Shown here in pieces: positions 20,935 to 31,199 of a stretch of 64,000 nt of DNA. The stretch spans positions 507,795 to 571,794 of the forward strand of contig NW_005179090.1 in NCBI RefSeq assembly GCF_000350225.1, written 5' to 3'. Under the pieces are notes generated by a model. It did not search any database, was not told the DNA's origin, and saw only the letters and a program-made list of their open reading frames with translations. The DNA is from Chondrus crispus. Taxonomy: Eukaryota; Rhodophyta; Florideophyceae; Gigartinales; Gigartinaceae. Numbering within the stretch: the first letter of the stretch is position 1; each line of letters opens with the position of its first letter. A program made the translations under genes and the position numbers.

Positions 20935-22485
20935 CTCGTTGCGCGTATCTCAAGTCATTCAACCGGCTTTGCTCCCCTGAACCCGCTGCGTGTCGACGAC
21001 TATACGCGGGCACGAGCTCTCGCCGCCGACGGCGAGGGGCGCCGGAGAACACGGACCTGACCCCGCCCACGCTACTAACACGCTCATCGCGCTGCGAGCA
21101 TTCCTTACGGTTCCGTTGAGTAGCAGGGACAGGCTACACCGCGCGCACCAGACCGCAAGCGACCACCGGAAGACATCCAAACAAGCCTGCACCGTCAACC
21201 AAGAGGTACCTCCCCTCCCGACGCGGGGAGGAAGTCGCGCGCGACAAGCGCACGAGCGCCTTTCAAGAGCGCATCGCCCTGCTGAGGGAGTAGCCCGACG
21301 CTCTCGCCGGACTGGGCAACTCGACTCGACGAGAACCGAACCGCCGACACACGGAAGAAAAACCGACGCCCGACTACAACGCGCATGTACCCTAACACCG
21401 TCTGAAACCTTCTTCGCATGTGCCGCACACTCACCGTACAGGGCCGCGGGACACCCTCGCTTCGCCGACTGGCTTGGCGCGGAGACCGCCGACACGCCAT
21501 TTTACGGGCAACAGAAGACGACGAGCACGCGCTACCGACACTCGCGAATAAGGAGCACGGCGGAGGGGACGATCCCCGCCTATGGCAAGATCACTGATAT
21601 GATCGACGAACGGAAGTGGGTGGAGGGGGACACCGTAGCCCCTCGAAATGAGAGTCCGTGTGCCGGTCCCGCGTAACACGAGGATATGGCACGAAACCCA
21701 AGTCCGCAATACCGACGCTCGCGGATGGGTAGTCCGGCGAGGGACGACCTCCGCCGACACCCCCGGTACGCGTTACGCGTGGAAAGACCAGGTAACGCCG
21801 AGCCAAGAACAGCCACGCCTCTTCACTCGCGACCCGCGGGTATCCTCACCGCTCCGACGTAATGACGGCATGAAGGTGAAGCTACTGTTCGAGCGCCTCC
21901 GCAATGCGTCGACGCTGAAGGTAATTACGAGGGAAGGAAATAGTAACGGCGCAACAACTGAAGGGCGCGACGAAAAGACGGCGACCCTCGTCGAGCCCTG
22001 TTGGAGAGAAAGGGTCCCTCCTCCATACCGCTGCGCGCCCCCATACTACGGGAGCTACGCCGGTTTGGACATTTCGAAAAGACGAGAAGTCGGGAGAGGA
22101 GCTCGCCGACACGACTATCGATCCCCGCGACGTGACGCGTTAGAACATGGGGGAATGGCCCCCTTCCGAGAGCAAAGAAGGCTGGCGGCTCGTGCCGCTG
22201 AGGACGTGACGACAACCCTTCACGGCGGAAGGGGCAATAGCTTTCCGCTCGACCGAGAGAGTTACCACCAGCGACCTACGAGGATACTCTTATCACGGGC
22301 GCGCGGACGGCTCGCGCATTACTACCCCAGAAACCGACGGCAGAGACGTCGAAGGATAAGACCTGGAGGTGAGGAACAGGGAAGGCCACCGTGGGGCGTG
22401 TGTTCGCATGCAACCGGAGCCACGACGACTGAGGGGAGGACGAAAGAGGGTGGCGCCACGCTTATCGCACGAACACCGGCGTCCC
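20935..22485. other. Middle of element A cassette, no confident gene
   Basis: Short frames only. The palindrome CTCGCCGCCGACGGCGAG at 21019-21036 and its flanks match the palindrome in element B at 6240-6257 in opposite orientation, consistent with A and B lying on opposite strands. No counterpart of the 275-codon ORF of B was recognised. Confidence 0.5.
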
Positions 22486-23454
22486 TTATATGTAGGAGGC
22501 GTACAGTGCGATGCCTGACCACAAATCGAAAAAATCATCAAGATCTTTTGTCGCGCGACAAGATGTTTTTGTCATACACAAAATTTCAGGCAAAAATTGT
22601 TTTCGCGGGATATCTGAAACGTCGAGAAAAGCACGTGACAGAGAGGACCACAACATTTCGTGCACAAATTCCGCGTTCATAATCACGCCATCTACATTGG
22701 ACAGCAGCTCGCCCACGGTCACCCCGGAGCAGGGGAACCGGCGCCATGGAAATCGAAGACGCTCGACGGGAAGAGGGACGGATCGCTCCAGGAGCGATCC
22801 GAACCACGTCGTCGTGGAGTCGTTCCTCTCGCCGGTCAAGGAGGAGCCCCGAACGACGGCGGGGTCGGGTGCACGCGATCCAGGGGGTGTGGAGGCGGGG
22901 ACGAACTCGATTGACGGGGGCGATTCCCCGGCGCTTCGTGATTTTTGGAACGGCAGTAAAGTGGCGTGAGGGAGCAACGGCAAATCGGGTTGACGCGAAA
23001 TAACTCCCCCACGGGGGATGACGTCTACCGTCGACGAAGGGATCATACCCGGGGCCACCGAGGAGCCCGGAAGAGGCGCCGACATCGACGAGCCGGGGTC
23101 GGAGTCGCCCAGCGAGCAAAAGAACACCGACGATCCCGACGAGTCTCTGACAGGGAGCACGTGGCGGTAGACTTGAGGCGAGGGGACGGCGAGCACGCAC
23201 AGAGAAAGACAGGCGAGGGGGAAAAGGAGGAATACGACGCGCCCCGGAGAGCCGCCGGGGATGAAGAGGCGAGGAAAGGAAAAAGGGGCAATGGACCGAC
23301 GACGGACCGGGCTCGGACCCAATGGAATCAGTGACGTACTGGAGGTCTCGGATACGACCAGGGCAGCTATGGGAATCGACATGGCCATCTCTACAAGCTG
23401 ATGTGAACGCGGACGTTCACCGTTAAGTGGGGGGCGATGTGGCATAATTGCCAA
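22486..23454 (-). CDS. Antisense-strand protein of element A cassette (aORF1)
   Basis: The open frame is 322 codons. ATG codons lie at 23445 (inside the LTR, which starts at 23438), 23388 and 23382, so the true start is uncertain. A hydrophobic stretch (VVFLLFPLACLSLCVLAV) could span a membrane. The C-terminal part contains LERSVPLPVERL, WRR and SGVTVGELL, matching aORF1 of element B, and the two proteins also share a similar closing region (LPEIL against LPDEIL). Unlike the pol of this element, this frame has no internal stop. Function unknown. Confidence 0.6.
   Translation of the reverse strand: MAIMPHRPPLNGERPRSHQLVEMAMSIPIAALVVSETSSTSLIPLGPSPVRRRSIAPFSFPRLFIPGGSPGRVVFLLFPLACLSLCVLAVPSPQVYRHVLPVRDSSGSSVFFCSLGDSDPGSSMSAPLPGSSVAPGMIPSSTVDVIPRGGVISRQPDLPLLPHATLLPFQKSRSAGESPPSIEFVPASTPPGSRAPDPAVVRGSSLTGERNDSTTTWFGSLLERSVPLPVERLRFPWRRFPCSGVTVGELLSNVDGVIMNAEFVHEMLWSSLSRAFLDVSDIPRKQFLPEILCMTKTSCRATKDLDDFFDLWSGIALYASYI
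23401..23437 (+). promoter_or_regulatory. Polypurine tract of element A
   Basis: GTGAACGCGGACGTTCAC followed by CGTTAAGTGGGGGGCGA immediately before the 3' LTR. The 5' half duplicates the pol end at 20113-20149. Confidence 0.8.
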
Positions 23455-24084
23455 CGACTACTGTATACATTAGATTTGCAATTAGATCTAGATCTCGCTG
23501 TAAGGTACGGACCTTACAGCATGCGCGCGCGCTTCTCTTACAGCGCGCGCGCTTATCTTACAGCGCGCGCGCCTGCACACGTGTACGACCCGTGTGCTGT
23601 CAGCCTGATGCCTCACAGTATTACAGTGCGGGACGACCCGCACTGGTACAGTAGCACGGTACTGTACTATAGTACGTTAACTTCGATCTGTATATTAAAT
23701 AGGAGAAAGGGCGCTGGCGAGGAGAGGACCAAGGTAGCTTGGTCACGATCCACGACCGCGGCGAAACCCTCCAGCTTCCTCTAATTAGGGGGCGCCTTCG
23801 CACGCCTTTTTAGTTGGGGACCGGCACGAGTCGGGTTGCACGATACGCGAGCAAGCCGGCATCCGCTTCCGCGCGTCGGCATTGGTACGTCACCCAGCGC
23901 TGCTCCGGGGCGTTGAGACGTCGATCCGCTCGTGCATGCGCGCGGCCTAACCCGACCGCTCTACCACACTGCTACCGGGCCCGTGCCCAGTTCCGTGAGC
24001 AGGAAGAGTCCCCCGTCTTGCGCCCATCAAGGGCCATCGGACTGTTAGCAACACCTCTCCGCCGTTGGGGGTGTTTATGCTACA
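23438..24084 (+). repeat. 3' LTR of element A
   Basis: 647 bp, TGTGGCATAA to TTATGCTACA. It resembles the LTR at 49230-49869 (shared GCTGTAAGGTACGGACCTTACAGC palindrome region and GCGCGCGC blocks) more than that of B. TATATTAAAT at 23691-23700 is a likely TATA box. Confidence 0.9.
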
Positions 24085-25290
24085 AGAGTCAGGAATGGAT
24101 AACTGAATGAAAAAGCCGAAATATCATAACCGTTAAACTTCCAGCCAACACTACACATATCCTGCAACCATGCGACCAATCAGCAAATCAGGCGTTCCAA
24201 AGGGATATCAAGAGGACAAGGGACCAGCTGTTGGCAATAATTCACTTCTCCTGCACGAATACTGCAATGACGGTAAAGCTTACAAGTGCGGGACACGAAG
24301 CCGTGACCTCAGATGTGGCAAGAAAATCATTTCAATAAGCAGGCATATGGCCTATGAATTTTCAATTCATGAAAAGGTTCGATAATGCCCCTCCTGGGTC
24401 ATCTCCAACACACTTACTAGATGCACATGAGCCGCAAACAGACACTTTTGGGGTATAGAAGGCTTCAAATTATCCCCGTAGACAAGCTGCGTGTGTTTTG
24501 ACCGACCGAATCAAAACAATACTGAACAGCGGCATGATGGCAACATGTGCATTGGGTGAAATTGCTGTTTTGATGAAAATTTCCTACGTTGTGAACAATA
24601 TACTGTCTCACGCGATTTGCCCTTCACCGCGAGCGAGCAGCAAAATAAACCGAAGAAGGTTCAGTGTTGAGCCCAAGTCTGCACTGCTTCTCACGAATCG
24701 ATCACCCACGTGCAGTGAAACCATGAATGACTGCGGACTGGCTACGGATATGGAAACACATGCGGGAGCGCCCAAAACCCCCTTGGCTACCTTTACATCA
24801 ACGATGGAGATTGAGAAAGAAAATAAACATCCCAATGTTCCACGAAGAGTGGTATCAGATAGCTTAGAGATTGACGGGAGCTCAAGCGACAATAGACCTG
24901 TGGCATATTTGCGTAGACACAAAACTAGGCGGGCATGAAGTGGCCAGAACGATGACGGTCCGGAGCAGACCCATGTGGCTGCACGTGGTCTACTTCATCT
25001 TTCGAGAATGCGTTGAGGCACACAAAGTATGGGCTTTGCCGGGTTTTCCGTAGTTCCCCCGCCGCTCATGAGCCATTTATCGCACATAAAGTTTTGCCAG
25101 GAAAATCAGGGAAACTTTACAGACTTTTGACGATGCCTAAGAACACGGAAAGTGTTCCACAATACCCCAGTGAGAAGGGTAGTGTTCTGGAAGATTGGGA
25201 GAACTGGGCATGATCCACAATACAGGGAGTACCACGATATAAGAGCCCCCAGTGCCAACCCCTTCATACTGCTCTTAATCTGAGGTTGCT
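24085..25290. other. Unassigned DNA after element A
   Basis: Composition changes to AT-richer at the LTR boundary. Frames at 24170-24385 and 24498-24938 (71 and 146 codons, plus) are not recognisable and lack clear codon or domain signals. No RNA gene was found. Confidence 0.5.
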
Positions 25291-25291
25291 G

Positions 25292-25540
25292 CTATTCAAA
25301 AATCTCGCACAGGATGCCCATTGTACTCCTTAGCACGCTGCAGAATCTCACCAGTAAGCAGTTGCCAACTTTTGTAACTGTGGTGCGACCAATTCCAAAA
25401 CGCTTCACCACAGAAGAGGCGCTCTCGCCTTTTTGAAGACAACGCGCAGCCTCGGCTTTCTCTTTCCACGAAAGCCACACTTGCGCCTCTTCAGCGAGCC
25501 GTGAGCCACCGGTGGAAAGTGACGGGTCATTTCGGAGCAC
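25292..25540 (-). pseudogene. Pogo/CENP-B-type helix-turn-helix fragment
   Basis: The minus-strand frame includes WKEKAEAARCLQKGESASSV followed by VKRFGIGRTTVTK, the typical N-terminal helix-turn-helix of pogo/Tigger transposases and CENP-B (a charged helix, GES, then F-x-I-x-R-x-T-V). In those proteins this part binds the transposon ends. No DDE domain was found nearby, so only a DNA-binding fragment remains. Identification rests on about 35 residues. Confidence 0.6.
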
Positions 25541-25979
25541 CGTAATGATCCGTTGGTCGGAGAAATGGAACAGGCGGGCTGTGGGGGGGGACTTCTAAGA
25601 TGCATTTGAAATACCAGCCGAGAAAGGGCCTGTGTGCTTGGCATTACATTGTTTGATGGTGCTTGAAGTTATGATTCCGTGCCAAGCAAAAATGGTGGTC
25701 TTACTGCGAGGTCGTTCTTATTCAAAGTGCTCTTATATCGCAACTCCCCCCCTCTTGTATCACTACACATACAGGAGCGTGTTCGTTGCGTTTCGCGACG
25801 TACTGTGTGTCGCTGGCGCTGTCGCACTGTGTTGAGATCGCATGTTATCCCCTTTGGGATAATTTACCAATTTTTGTTAGCCGTGAGACAAGTCTACATC
25901 GCGTACTGTCTGTGTCGCGTACTGTCTGTGATATGCTGCTCTGTCGGTGAGAAGGCGAGCTTCAAGAAGGAATAGAAGT
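25541..25979. other. Unassigned DNA
   Basis: No supported gene. A short local repeat of CGCGTACTGTCTGTG is present near 25900. Confidence 0.4.
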
Positions 25980-26225
25980 CGATCCCTCATTCTCTCTCAC
26001 ATCGGGGGGAACATGATCATCACATCAGTAAGGTTGATGCACAACGCAACGCGAAGTCATCGCCACTCCCCCGTGTTCTACGGGAGGTCGAGTAGACCGA
26101 AGCGCGCCTCGCTCCGTCTCTCGCCGCGTCTCCGTCCTACAAGGCGTGCCGTCTCTGTTGTCTTTCTCCGTCTTACGAGAAGACATCCAGAGACACCAAC
26201 CATCCCTTCCCTCCAAACCCGCGCC
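25980..26225 (+). repeat. Dispersed repeat R2, copy 1
   Basis: About 170-250 bp similar in the same orientation to 39850-40095. Shared words include CGCGTCTCCGTCCTAC, a doubled CCGTC(T/C)TACGAG motif and CACCAAC(C/A)A near the right end. No coding potential recognised. It could be a short non-autonomous element. Confidence 0.6.
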
Positions 26226-27016
26226 CTACCATGAAATTGAAAGAGCTATTGGAGGAGAAGATGGATCTGATGCAGGGTTCATTGGTACGTGGGGAAACAA
26301 TAATGGCGTTTGAGCATCATGACTGCTGCACCGATTTGCTAGGGTGCAGTTGTGTTTCTTTAGCAATCCTGCTCTTCTCTTCCGAATGTTTCCGGAAGTG
26401 GAAAAATTGCATTGTACTCTTGCATTATGCACGTGTGCGACTTCATGTAGCGAACGCAGGAAGACACAGAGATACGAGGTACAAGCTCCAACCTTCTGTG
26501 GTTGGGGGCTCTGCCAACTGTGAACCTTTTGGCAATTAACTCATAAATAAAACGTGAGGCAGCTGCATGCTCATGAGTGCGATATTTGAAATAGAAATAT
26601 GTACTGCACAGTACGATACCCTTGGATATTAATGGTGGGTGATAGTTTTCCAGCCATGAATTTTACGAGAACCTAGAGATCAGATGATACGATTGGCTAT
26701 TGAGGAAGGTGTGTCGGGAACGACGACATGCCATTCGGGCAACGTGTGTACTTTGTGCGTTATGCGGGACTGAGGCGTCGAAAATGAACAAGATGATGAG
26801 AGTGGGGCAGTAGATGACAAGAGAGGCTCTCTCCGATCTCCCGGTGCTCTTCGCCGAAAACGGGAGAGCGATCCGTTCCGATCTCCCCACCCTTCGACCG
26901 ATCGAACAGAAAAAGGAGGAGACAGGAATCGGCGGCAATGTTTCCTCTGTGCCATCAACTGGGGCCAGGAGATCAGTCGTCATTACTGGAAGCTAGGTAT
27001 CTGCTCTTATTATGAA
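26226..27016. other. Unassigned DNA
   Basis: No recognisable gene. The overlapping frames at 26231-26539 and 26663-26983 have no domain or conserved motif I can name. Confidence 0.4.
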
Positions 27017-27118
27017 CCTTCCTGAGTGTAATTTGCGATAAAATCATCTTGTAAAGGAAAACGATCCCGGATTCCTTGACTATCAAGATGATTTTACCGC
27101 AAATTACACTCAGGAAGG
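27017..27118. mobile_element. Foldback element with 35-bp arms
   Basis: The arms 27017-27051 and 27084-27118 are inverted repeats with one mismatch (CCTTCCTGAGTGTAATTTGC at the left end), separated by a 32-bp loop. The arms reach almost the full length. It may be a small foldback or MITE-type transposon, or it could form a stable RNA hairpin. No transposase is nearby. Confidence 0.65.
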
Positions 27119-28445
27119 AACATCTTATGAGGTTGCATTTGTAGCGTTTCTGAGGATAATTCCAGAAATCGCGACTTTTTGTATGTGCAAGAGTGCATGT
27201 TCGCTGCTTCGTGGCTGCCTTCGGAGATGAGAGGAAATTCCGTTTGAGAAGAAGCGCTCTTCGTTTTGAGTTTCAGCGGTGCATGCGTCAATGGGATATG
27301 TGGCGTGCATCGCAGGTCTGCAACTCTGGTAAGGGTCGAGTTCAATCTTTTTTTCTTCTTCTTTTTATTTCATGATTGGTAACGGAGACTGCGATTACAG
27401 TCTTAGTCCAACTAGAAGTGATGGCTACCACGAAGACGGCATTAGAGATGGTGTACGTTTACAAGTAGAGAATTGCATTGGAAGCAAGGGAAGTCAGTAC
27501 CACCTTCGCTTCGCCGGTAAACGGATAGGAGGCGAGGGTAGCGAGGCGAGATATTGAGGCGAAATCTGCCTGTAATACCCGTAGACATGGAAGCAGACGG
27601 AGGGGTTAGTGCGGCTTATGCGTGGCAGCATTCATTGACTATAGTGGCTTTTCATGCATTCCATTCAGACGCAGGTCTTGAAGGTGTAGATCATGTTTCT
27701 CTTGCGTACCCTTTATTTCGCTTTATGCATCGCGGGCGCAAGTCCTGAAATGTGCTCATTACGACCTTAACGATACACTAGGCAGAGAGTGGTGTAGTGT
27801 GTGATATGGAAGAGCTATATTTGGATCGATCGGGATTCACACTGTCGGTGGAGTATGCACGAGTCCTACACTTACGGAACTGGCTACAATGACTCGATCT
27901 CCACTATTTTCGCCAAAACCCCGTTTCAGGGAGCAATCGTATTGTTGGTACTGTGGTTTTCCTGAAGACTTCCGTCCACACACGAGTATGGGAGTTTTGT
28001 TTTCTTGTTTGTCCTTGGCAACACGCCATGGAAATACCCTATGGACAACTGCACAGCGTAGGGGTCGTTTTTTTCGATGCCTCAGGTCTAAGGAGAAGGA
28101 CCCCCAAGAAAGTACAGGCTTCATGTCGCGGCTGTTGAGATCGACTGCTGGAAGCTTGGTATGTACAGTATGTGAAAGCTAGGAATCCGGTGACCCTTTA
28201 CTCATGCCTTTTCCTCTGTCTCTACTTGTACTACTTTGCTGGGCACGGGATTGTGCTGGAGACACAGCTTCGTGCTACTCACTGTCGTTCTGGTGGCGCT
28301 CCACCTGTCACTTCTTCCACAGTAGTACGTAGTATACTTTTGCGCTCTGTCACAGTATTGTACTCCGGTTATGGGCAACTAAGGTATAGTAGTACAGTAA
28401 ATGTGTGGTAAGATTTTCTGCGAAGTAAAATACAGCACTCCTCGC
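27119..28445. other. Unassigned DNA
   Basis: No frame with a recognisable product. Short frames of 60-97 codons only. Confidence 0.4.
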
Positions 28446-28645
28446 AGTTTCACGGCAAAAAGCGAGAGGAATAGCTTGCAGTTGAGGGCAGAGAACAGAG
28501 CAGAAGCGTTTTTTGAGCTCACCTCAAAACCTCAAGAGCTGATAATGAAATTTGAAAATAGTGTTTTTGAGGTCGTTCCTCGTGCGTTTCTACATTGATA
28601 GATACAACAGTGCAATCGCAATAACCCTAGTCTTGTGAACATGAA
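28446..28645 (-). repeat. Dispersed repeat R1, copy 1 (inverted relative to copy 2)
   Basis: The reverse complement matches the sequence formed by 32488-32560 plus 37613-37737, that is, the target into which copia C inserted. Shared words include CACGAGGAACGA, CACTATTTTCAAATTTCA and GAGGTGAGCTCAAAAAA. Identity unknown. Confidence 0.7.
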
Positions 28646-28718
28646 TACTTTGAAAATGACTTCATTAAACCACAATACAAACTGCCAGCTCAAATTTGCC
28701 CTTTTTAATTTGTTCTAT

Positions 28719-28812
28719 GTCATGCAGGGAATGATAACCACTGAGCAAAAGGGGAGGTGCCGTTGGCCAACGACGGGAGAGAGGAATGACTGGGAGTCAT
28801 ATGAAGGAATCA
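28719..28812 (+). repeat. Direct repeat, copy 1 (partner 29300-29391)
   Basis: About 92 bp, nearly identical to 29300-29391 (GTCATGCAGGGAATGATAAC through GAGTCATATGAAGGAATCA). The two copies flank the 46-bp tandem array. Confidence 0.8.
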
Positions 28813-29054
28813 GCAGAGAAGGAAGCATCGCAAAGTGGGAATGAGCAGACGAGTTCAATGAATGAGTTGAAGGAATCACCACAGTCCCCCTGAACTCGTA
28901 TGTGAGTGACTGAATGAGAAGGATTGCCGGATTAACTTGAAAGTATGAGCGCAGGTTTACCCTGAACCTGAAGGTTTTTGATGCGTGTTGATGACGTCTT
29001 ACAGTGCGGGGTGGACCTTGAAACCTGATGAAAATGGGTTTTCGGCGTCATGTG

Positions 29055-29232
29055 AATACGTCGGGTGTGAGACGTGTCGGCTTGTGAGAGGTTGCTTCTA
29101 ACGACGTCGGGTGGTTGACGTGTGAGCTTGTGAGAGGTAGCTTCTAACGACGTCGGGTGGTTGACGTGTGAGCTTGTGAGGGGTTGCTTCTAACAACGTC
29201 GGGTGGTTGACGTGTGAGCTTGTGATTGGGTA
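29055..29232. repeat. 46-bp tandem array
   Basis: Units of 46 bp start at about 29103, 29149 and 29195 (ACGTCGGGTGGTTGACGTGT core) with a partial unit on the left. Confidence 0.85.
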
Positions 29233-29299
29233 GTGTGGGAAGGAGGTGTACGGTGGGATTCGAACTCGCGTGCGCAGCAGTAGAATGAGGCCCATAACC

Positions 29300-29391
29300 T
29301 GTCATGCAGGGAATGATAACCACTGAGCAAAAGGGGAGGTGCCGTTGGCCAACGACGGGAGAGAGGAATGACTGGGAGTCATATGAAGGAA
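29300..29391 (+). repeat. Direct repeat, copy 2
   Basis: Partner of 28719-28812. The two together suggest a segmental duplication or the ends of a small element. Confidence 0.8.
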
Positions 29392-30747
29392 TCACCACAT
29401 TCTAGGAAGAACTGCAACTGCTTTTTGAGAGGTTGAAAATATCCCTAGTGCCAGATTTTATAAATCGCTATAGTGATCACAAACTTCCACAGCGCAGCAG
29501 TTCGACGCATGAGATGCTAGTTCTAATTCAAGTGCACAGGGCCGTTGAGGACGTGTCCTCTGACCTGTGTGTCAAGTTTGGGGTTCACTTTGAACGAGGA
29601 GCGGAGCATCATCATCGCGCTAAAAATTCCTTTGCACATCGCGAGTATTCGCACTTGGAAGTGGGAAACTTCCGCACTTTCATGGCATTATTACGCCCTT
29701 GCGCTCACGCGCGACTTGCCTACCTATGCATTGCCCCATCAAACCCACACGAGACGGATTCTTATCTTTCTCCCTCCCTTTAATCATAACAGTAGGGATC
29801 TCAAGTCCCCCCGAACCCAAGTCTTCCTAAATTCGGGTGAAGAAGCTTTATGGTGGTGATGAAAGGAAACACGCCCTGAAATGTGAAGAAACCGAGTAAA
29901 TTACCATGAATTTAAAGGTTTTTTCGATGTGTAAAGATGAGGGCTAACAGTGAATAGAAACCCAATGACTCTGTGTTCTAGACGTTCCTGTAGCATTTCT
30001 TGTGCCGTGGCAAGGGCTACACCGTTATCGCGAATAATCAAAAGAAGCCTCACCGAAGAGCAAATATTTGAACCTGTAGCGCACACGGGATATAGTAAAT
30101 TCTCGAACGAGGAAGCAACCAAGACATGGCAGTGTCGAAGACTGCCGGCTGGATAATTGCTGGCTCCTGACCTTGAATACTAACAGCTCGATATACTCAT
30201 ACGTTTTCGAATGACATGATGCACAACAAAGCATCTACACCTTGCTTCAGTTTGCAAGGGCAAAACTTCTTCAATGGAAAAGATGCTTCTGATCCTGTAC
30301 ATATGCTTTCGATCCTTCTAGCAAGTTCACGCTTCTCTCAGACAGTATTTCTCTCAATTACAGTCCTCTTCTCTAGCTCTCTCTCACTGATGCATTTGAA
30401 CAGAGGAAGTTTCACCTTCATACGAAAGCTATTGGGGAAAGAGATTTAAATGTAGAACACAAAACATGCATGTTGGATTCGGTCCTTACCAAGAAGAACT
30501 AGAAACAACCATACACTTCACATTTACCTTTTCACTACTTTGGCTGAGGTATCGTTGCTCAGAACTCTTACCGGCTAGCGCGCCAGCTCATAAGCTCAGG
30601 CGTATTAGCAAATTATTCCATTGCGCCGGATGACGGTGCTTCGCACTAGAAGCCCTTGACACACTAAGCTCTATCTCATCTGTTGGAATCGATGCCTTCA
30701 AGAATCGGGTAACATCGAAACAGCCGTCTTTCTTCTTCTTAAATGTC
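29392..30747. other. Unassigned DNA
   Basis: No recognisable gene. The plus-strand frames at 29433-29783 and 29545-29859 overlap each other and show no motif. Confidence 0.4.
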
Positions 30748-31092
30748 CTACGCACCGGAAGGTCCGTTTCTGCAGCAAACGACTAGAGAAGGGGCACGAC
30801 CACAAGGACCAAGTATGTTTCCAGGCCTGCACAAGCTTGCGATGTTACAGACTCCGCGTCTGCCTTCGCCTTTGCATCTTCTGAGCGGAGCTTCACAACA
30901 TCCCGTTCCGTCGCACCCCGATTGGCTGAAACGTCTTCCCTCGAGAAAACTGTAACAGACAGAACTTGGTGCACAAATTCCTCGGATACGACGACTGCCA
31001 TCATAGAAAGTACACCTTTGCGCTCCTGCGCAATTTGCACTAAGAATCACCAGAAACATGATCACGGCCTTGGAAAAGGAAAACGGTTTCAT
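30748..31092 (-). CDS. Small secreted protein with two clip-domain-like cysteine motifs
   Basis: 114 residues from ATG at 31092. The frame is open further upstream, but this Met starts a textbook signal peptide (MKPF..., hydrophobic IMFLVIL, small residues to about position 25). The mature part has two six-Cys modules. Module 1 has Cys 27, 40, 46, 60, 65, 66, and module 2 has Cys 73, 82, 88, 97, 106, 107. Both follow C-x(n)-C-x5-C-x(n)-C-x(n)-CC with G-I/V-C before the x5 loop, which is the cysteine topology of arthropod clip domains. There clip domains regulate serine proteases, but no protease is attached here. Loops are basic. It could be a defence or cell-wall protein, and the clip similarity may be convergence. 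A TATA box lies about 90 bp upstream. No intron is needed. This is the best host-gene candidate in the window. Confidence 0.75.
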   Translation of the reverse strand: MKPFSFSKAVIMFLVILSANCAGAQRCTFYDGSRRIRGICAPSSVCYSFLEGRRFSQSGCDGTGCCEAPLRRCKGEGRRGVCNIASLCRPGNILGPCGRAPSLVVCCRNGPSGA

Positions 31093-31183
31093 TTTCTTCT
31101 TCTTTGGTCCGAACAATTTATGTTTGATCTTCTTCGCTATGTTGGTGGGTGAGCATAGATGAGCGGTTCGAGCACATATCACA

Positions 31184-31191
31184 TATTTATA
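31184..31191 (-). promoter_or_regulatory. TATA box of the secreted-protein gene
   Basis: TATAAATA on the minus strand, 92-99 bp before the chosen ATG. It supports that start. Confidence 0.5.
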
Positions 31192-31199
31192 CACAGTTC

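Larger units (their letters stand above)
1..24084 (+). mobile_element. Chromovirus A (Ty3/gypsy LTR element), interrupted, 5' end outside window
   Basis: The plus-strand element enters at the left edge inside gag-pol, is interrupted at 1132/15542 by element B and at 16231/17358 by a solo LTR, and ends with a 3' LTR at 23438-24084. The coding order is protease-like, RT, RNase H, integrase, chromodomain. After that comes an antisense cassette, a polypurine tract and the LTR. Joining the flanks of each insertion restores an alignment with the corresponding protein of B, which is how the interruption was recognised. Several frameshifts and stops make it non-coding now. Its 5' LTR and gag start are not in the window. 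Confidence 0.9.

Noticed and set aside
29235..29300. Functional tRNA gene
   Set aside because: A B-box-like word is present but no cloverleaf with paired T-stem and acceptor stem could be formed.
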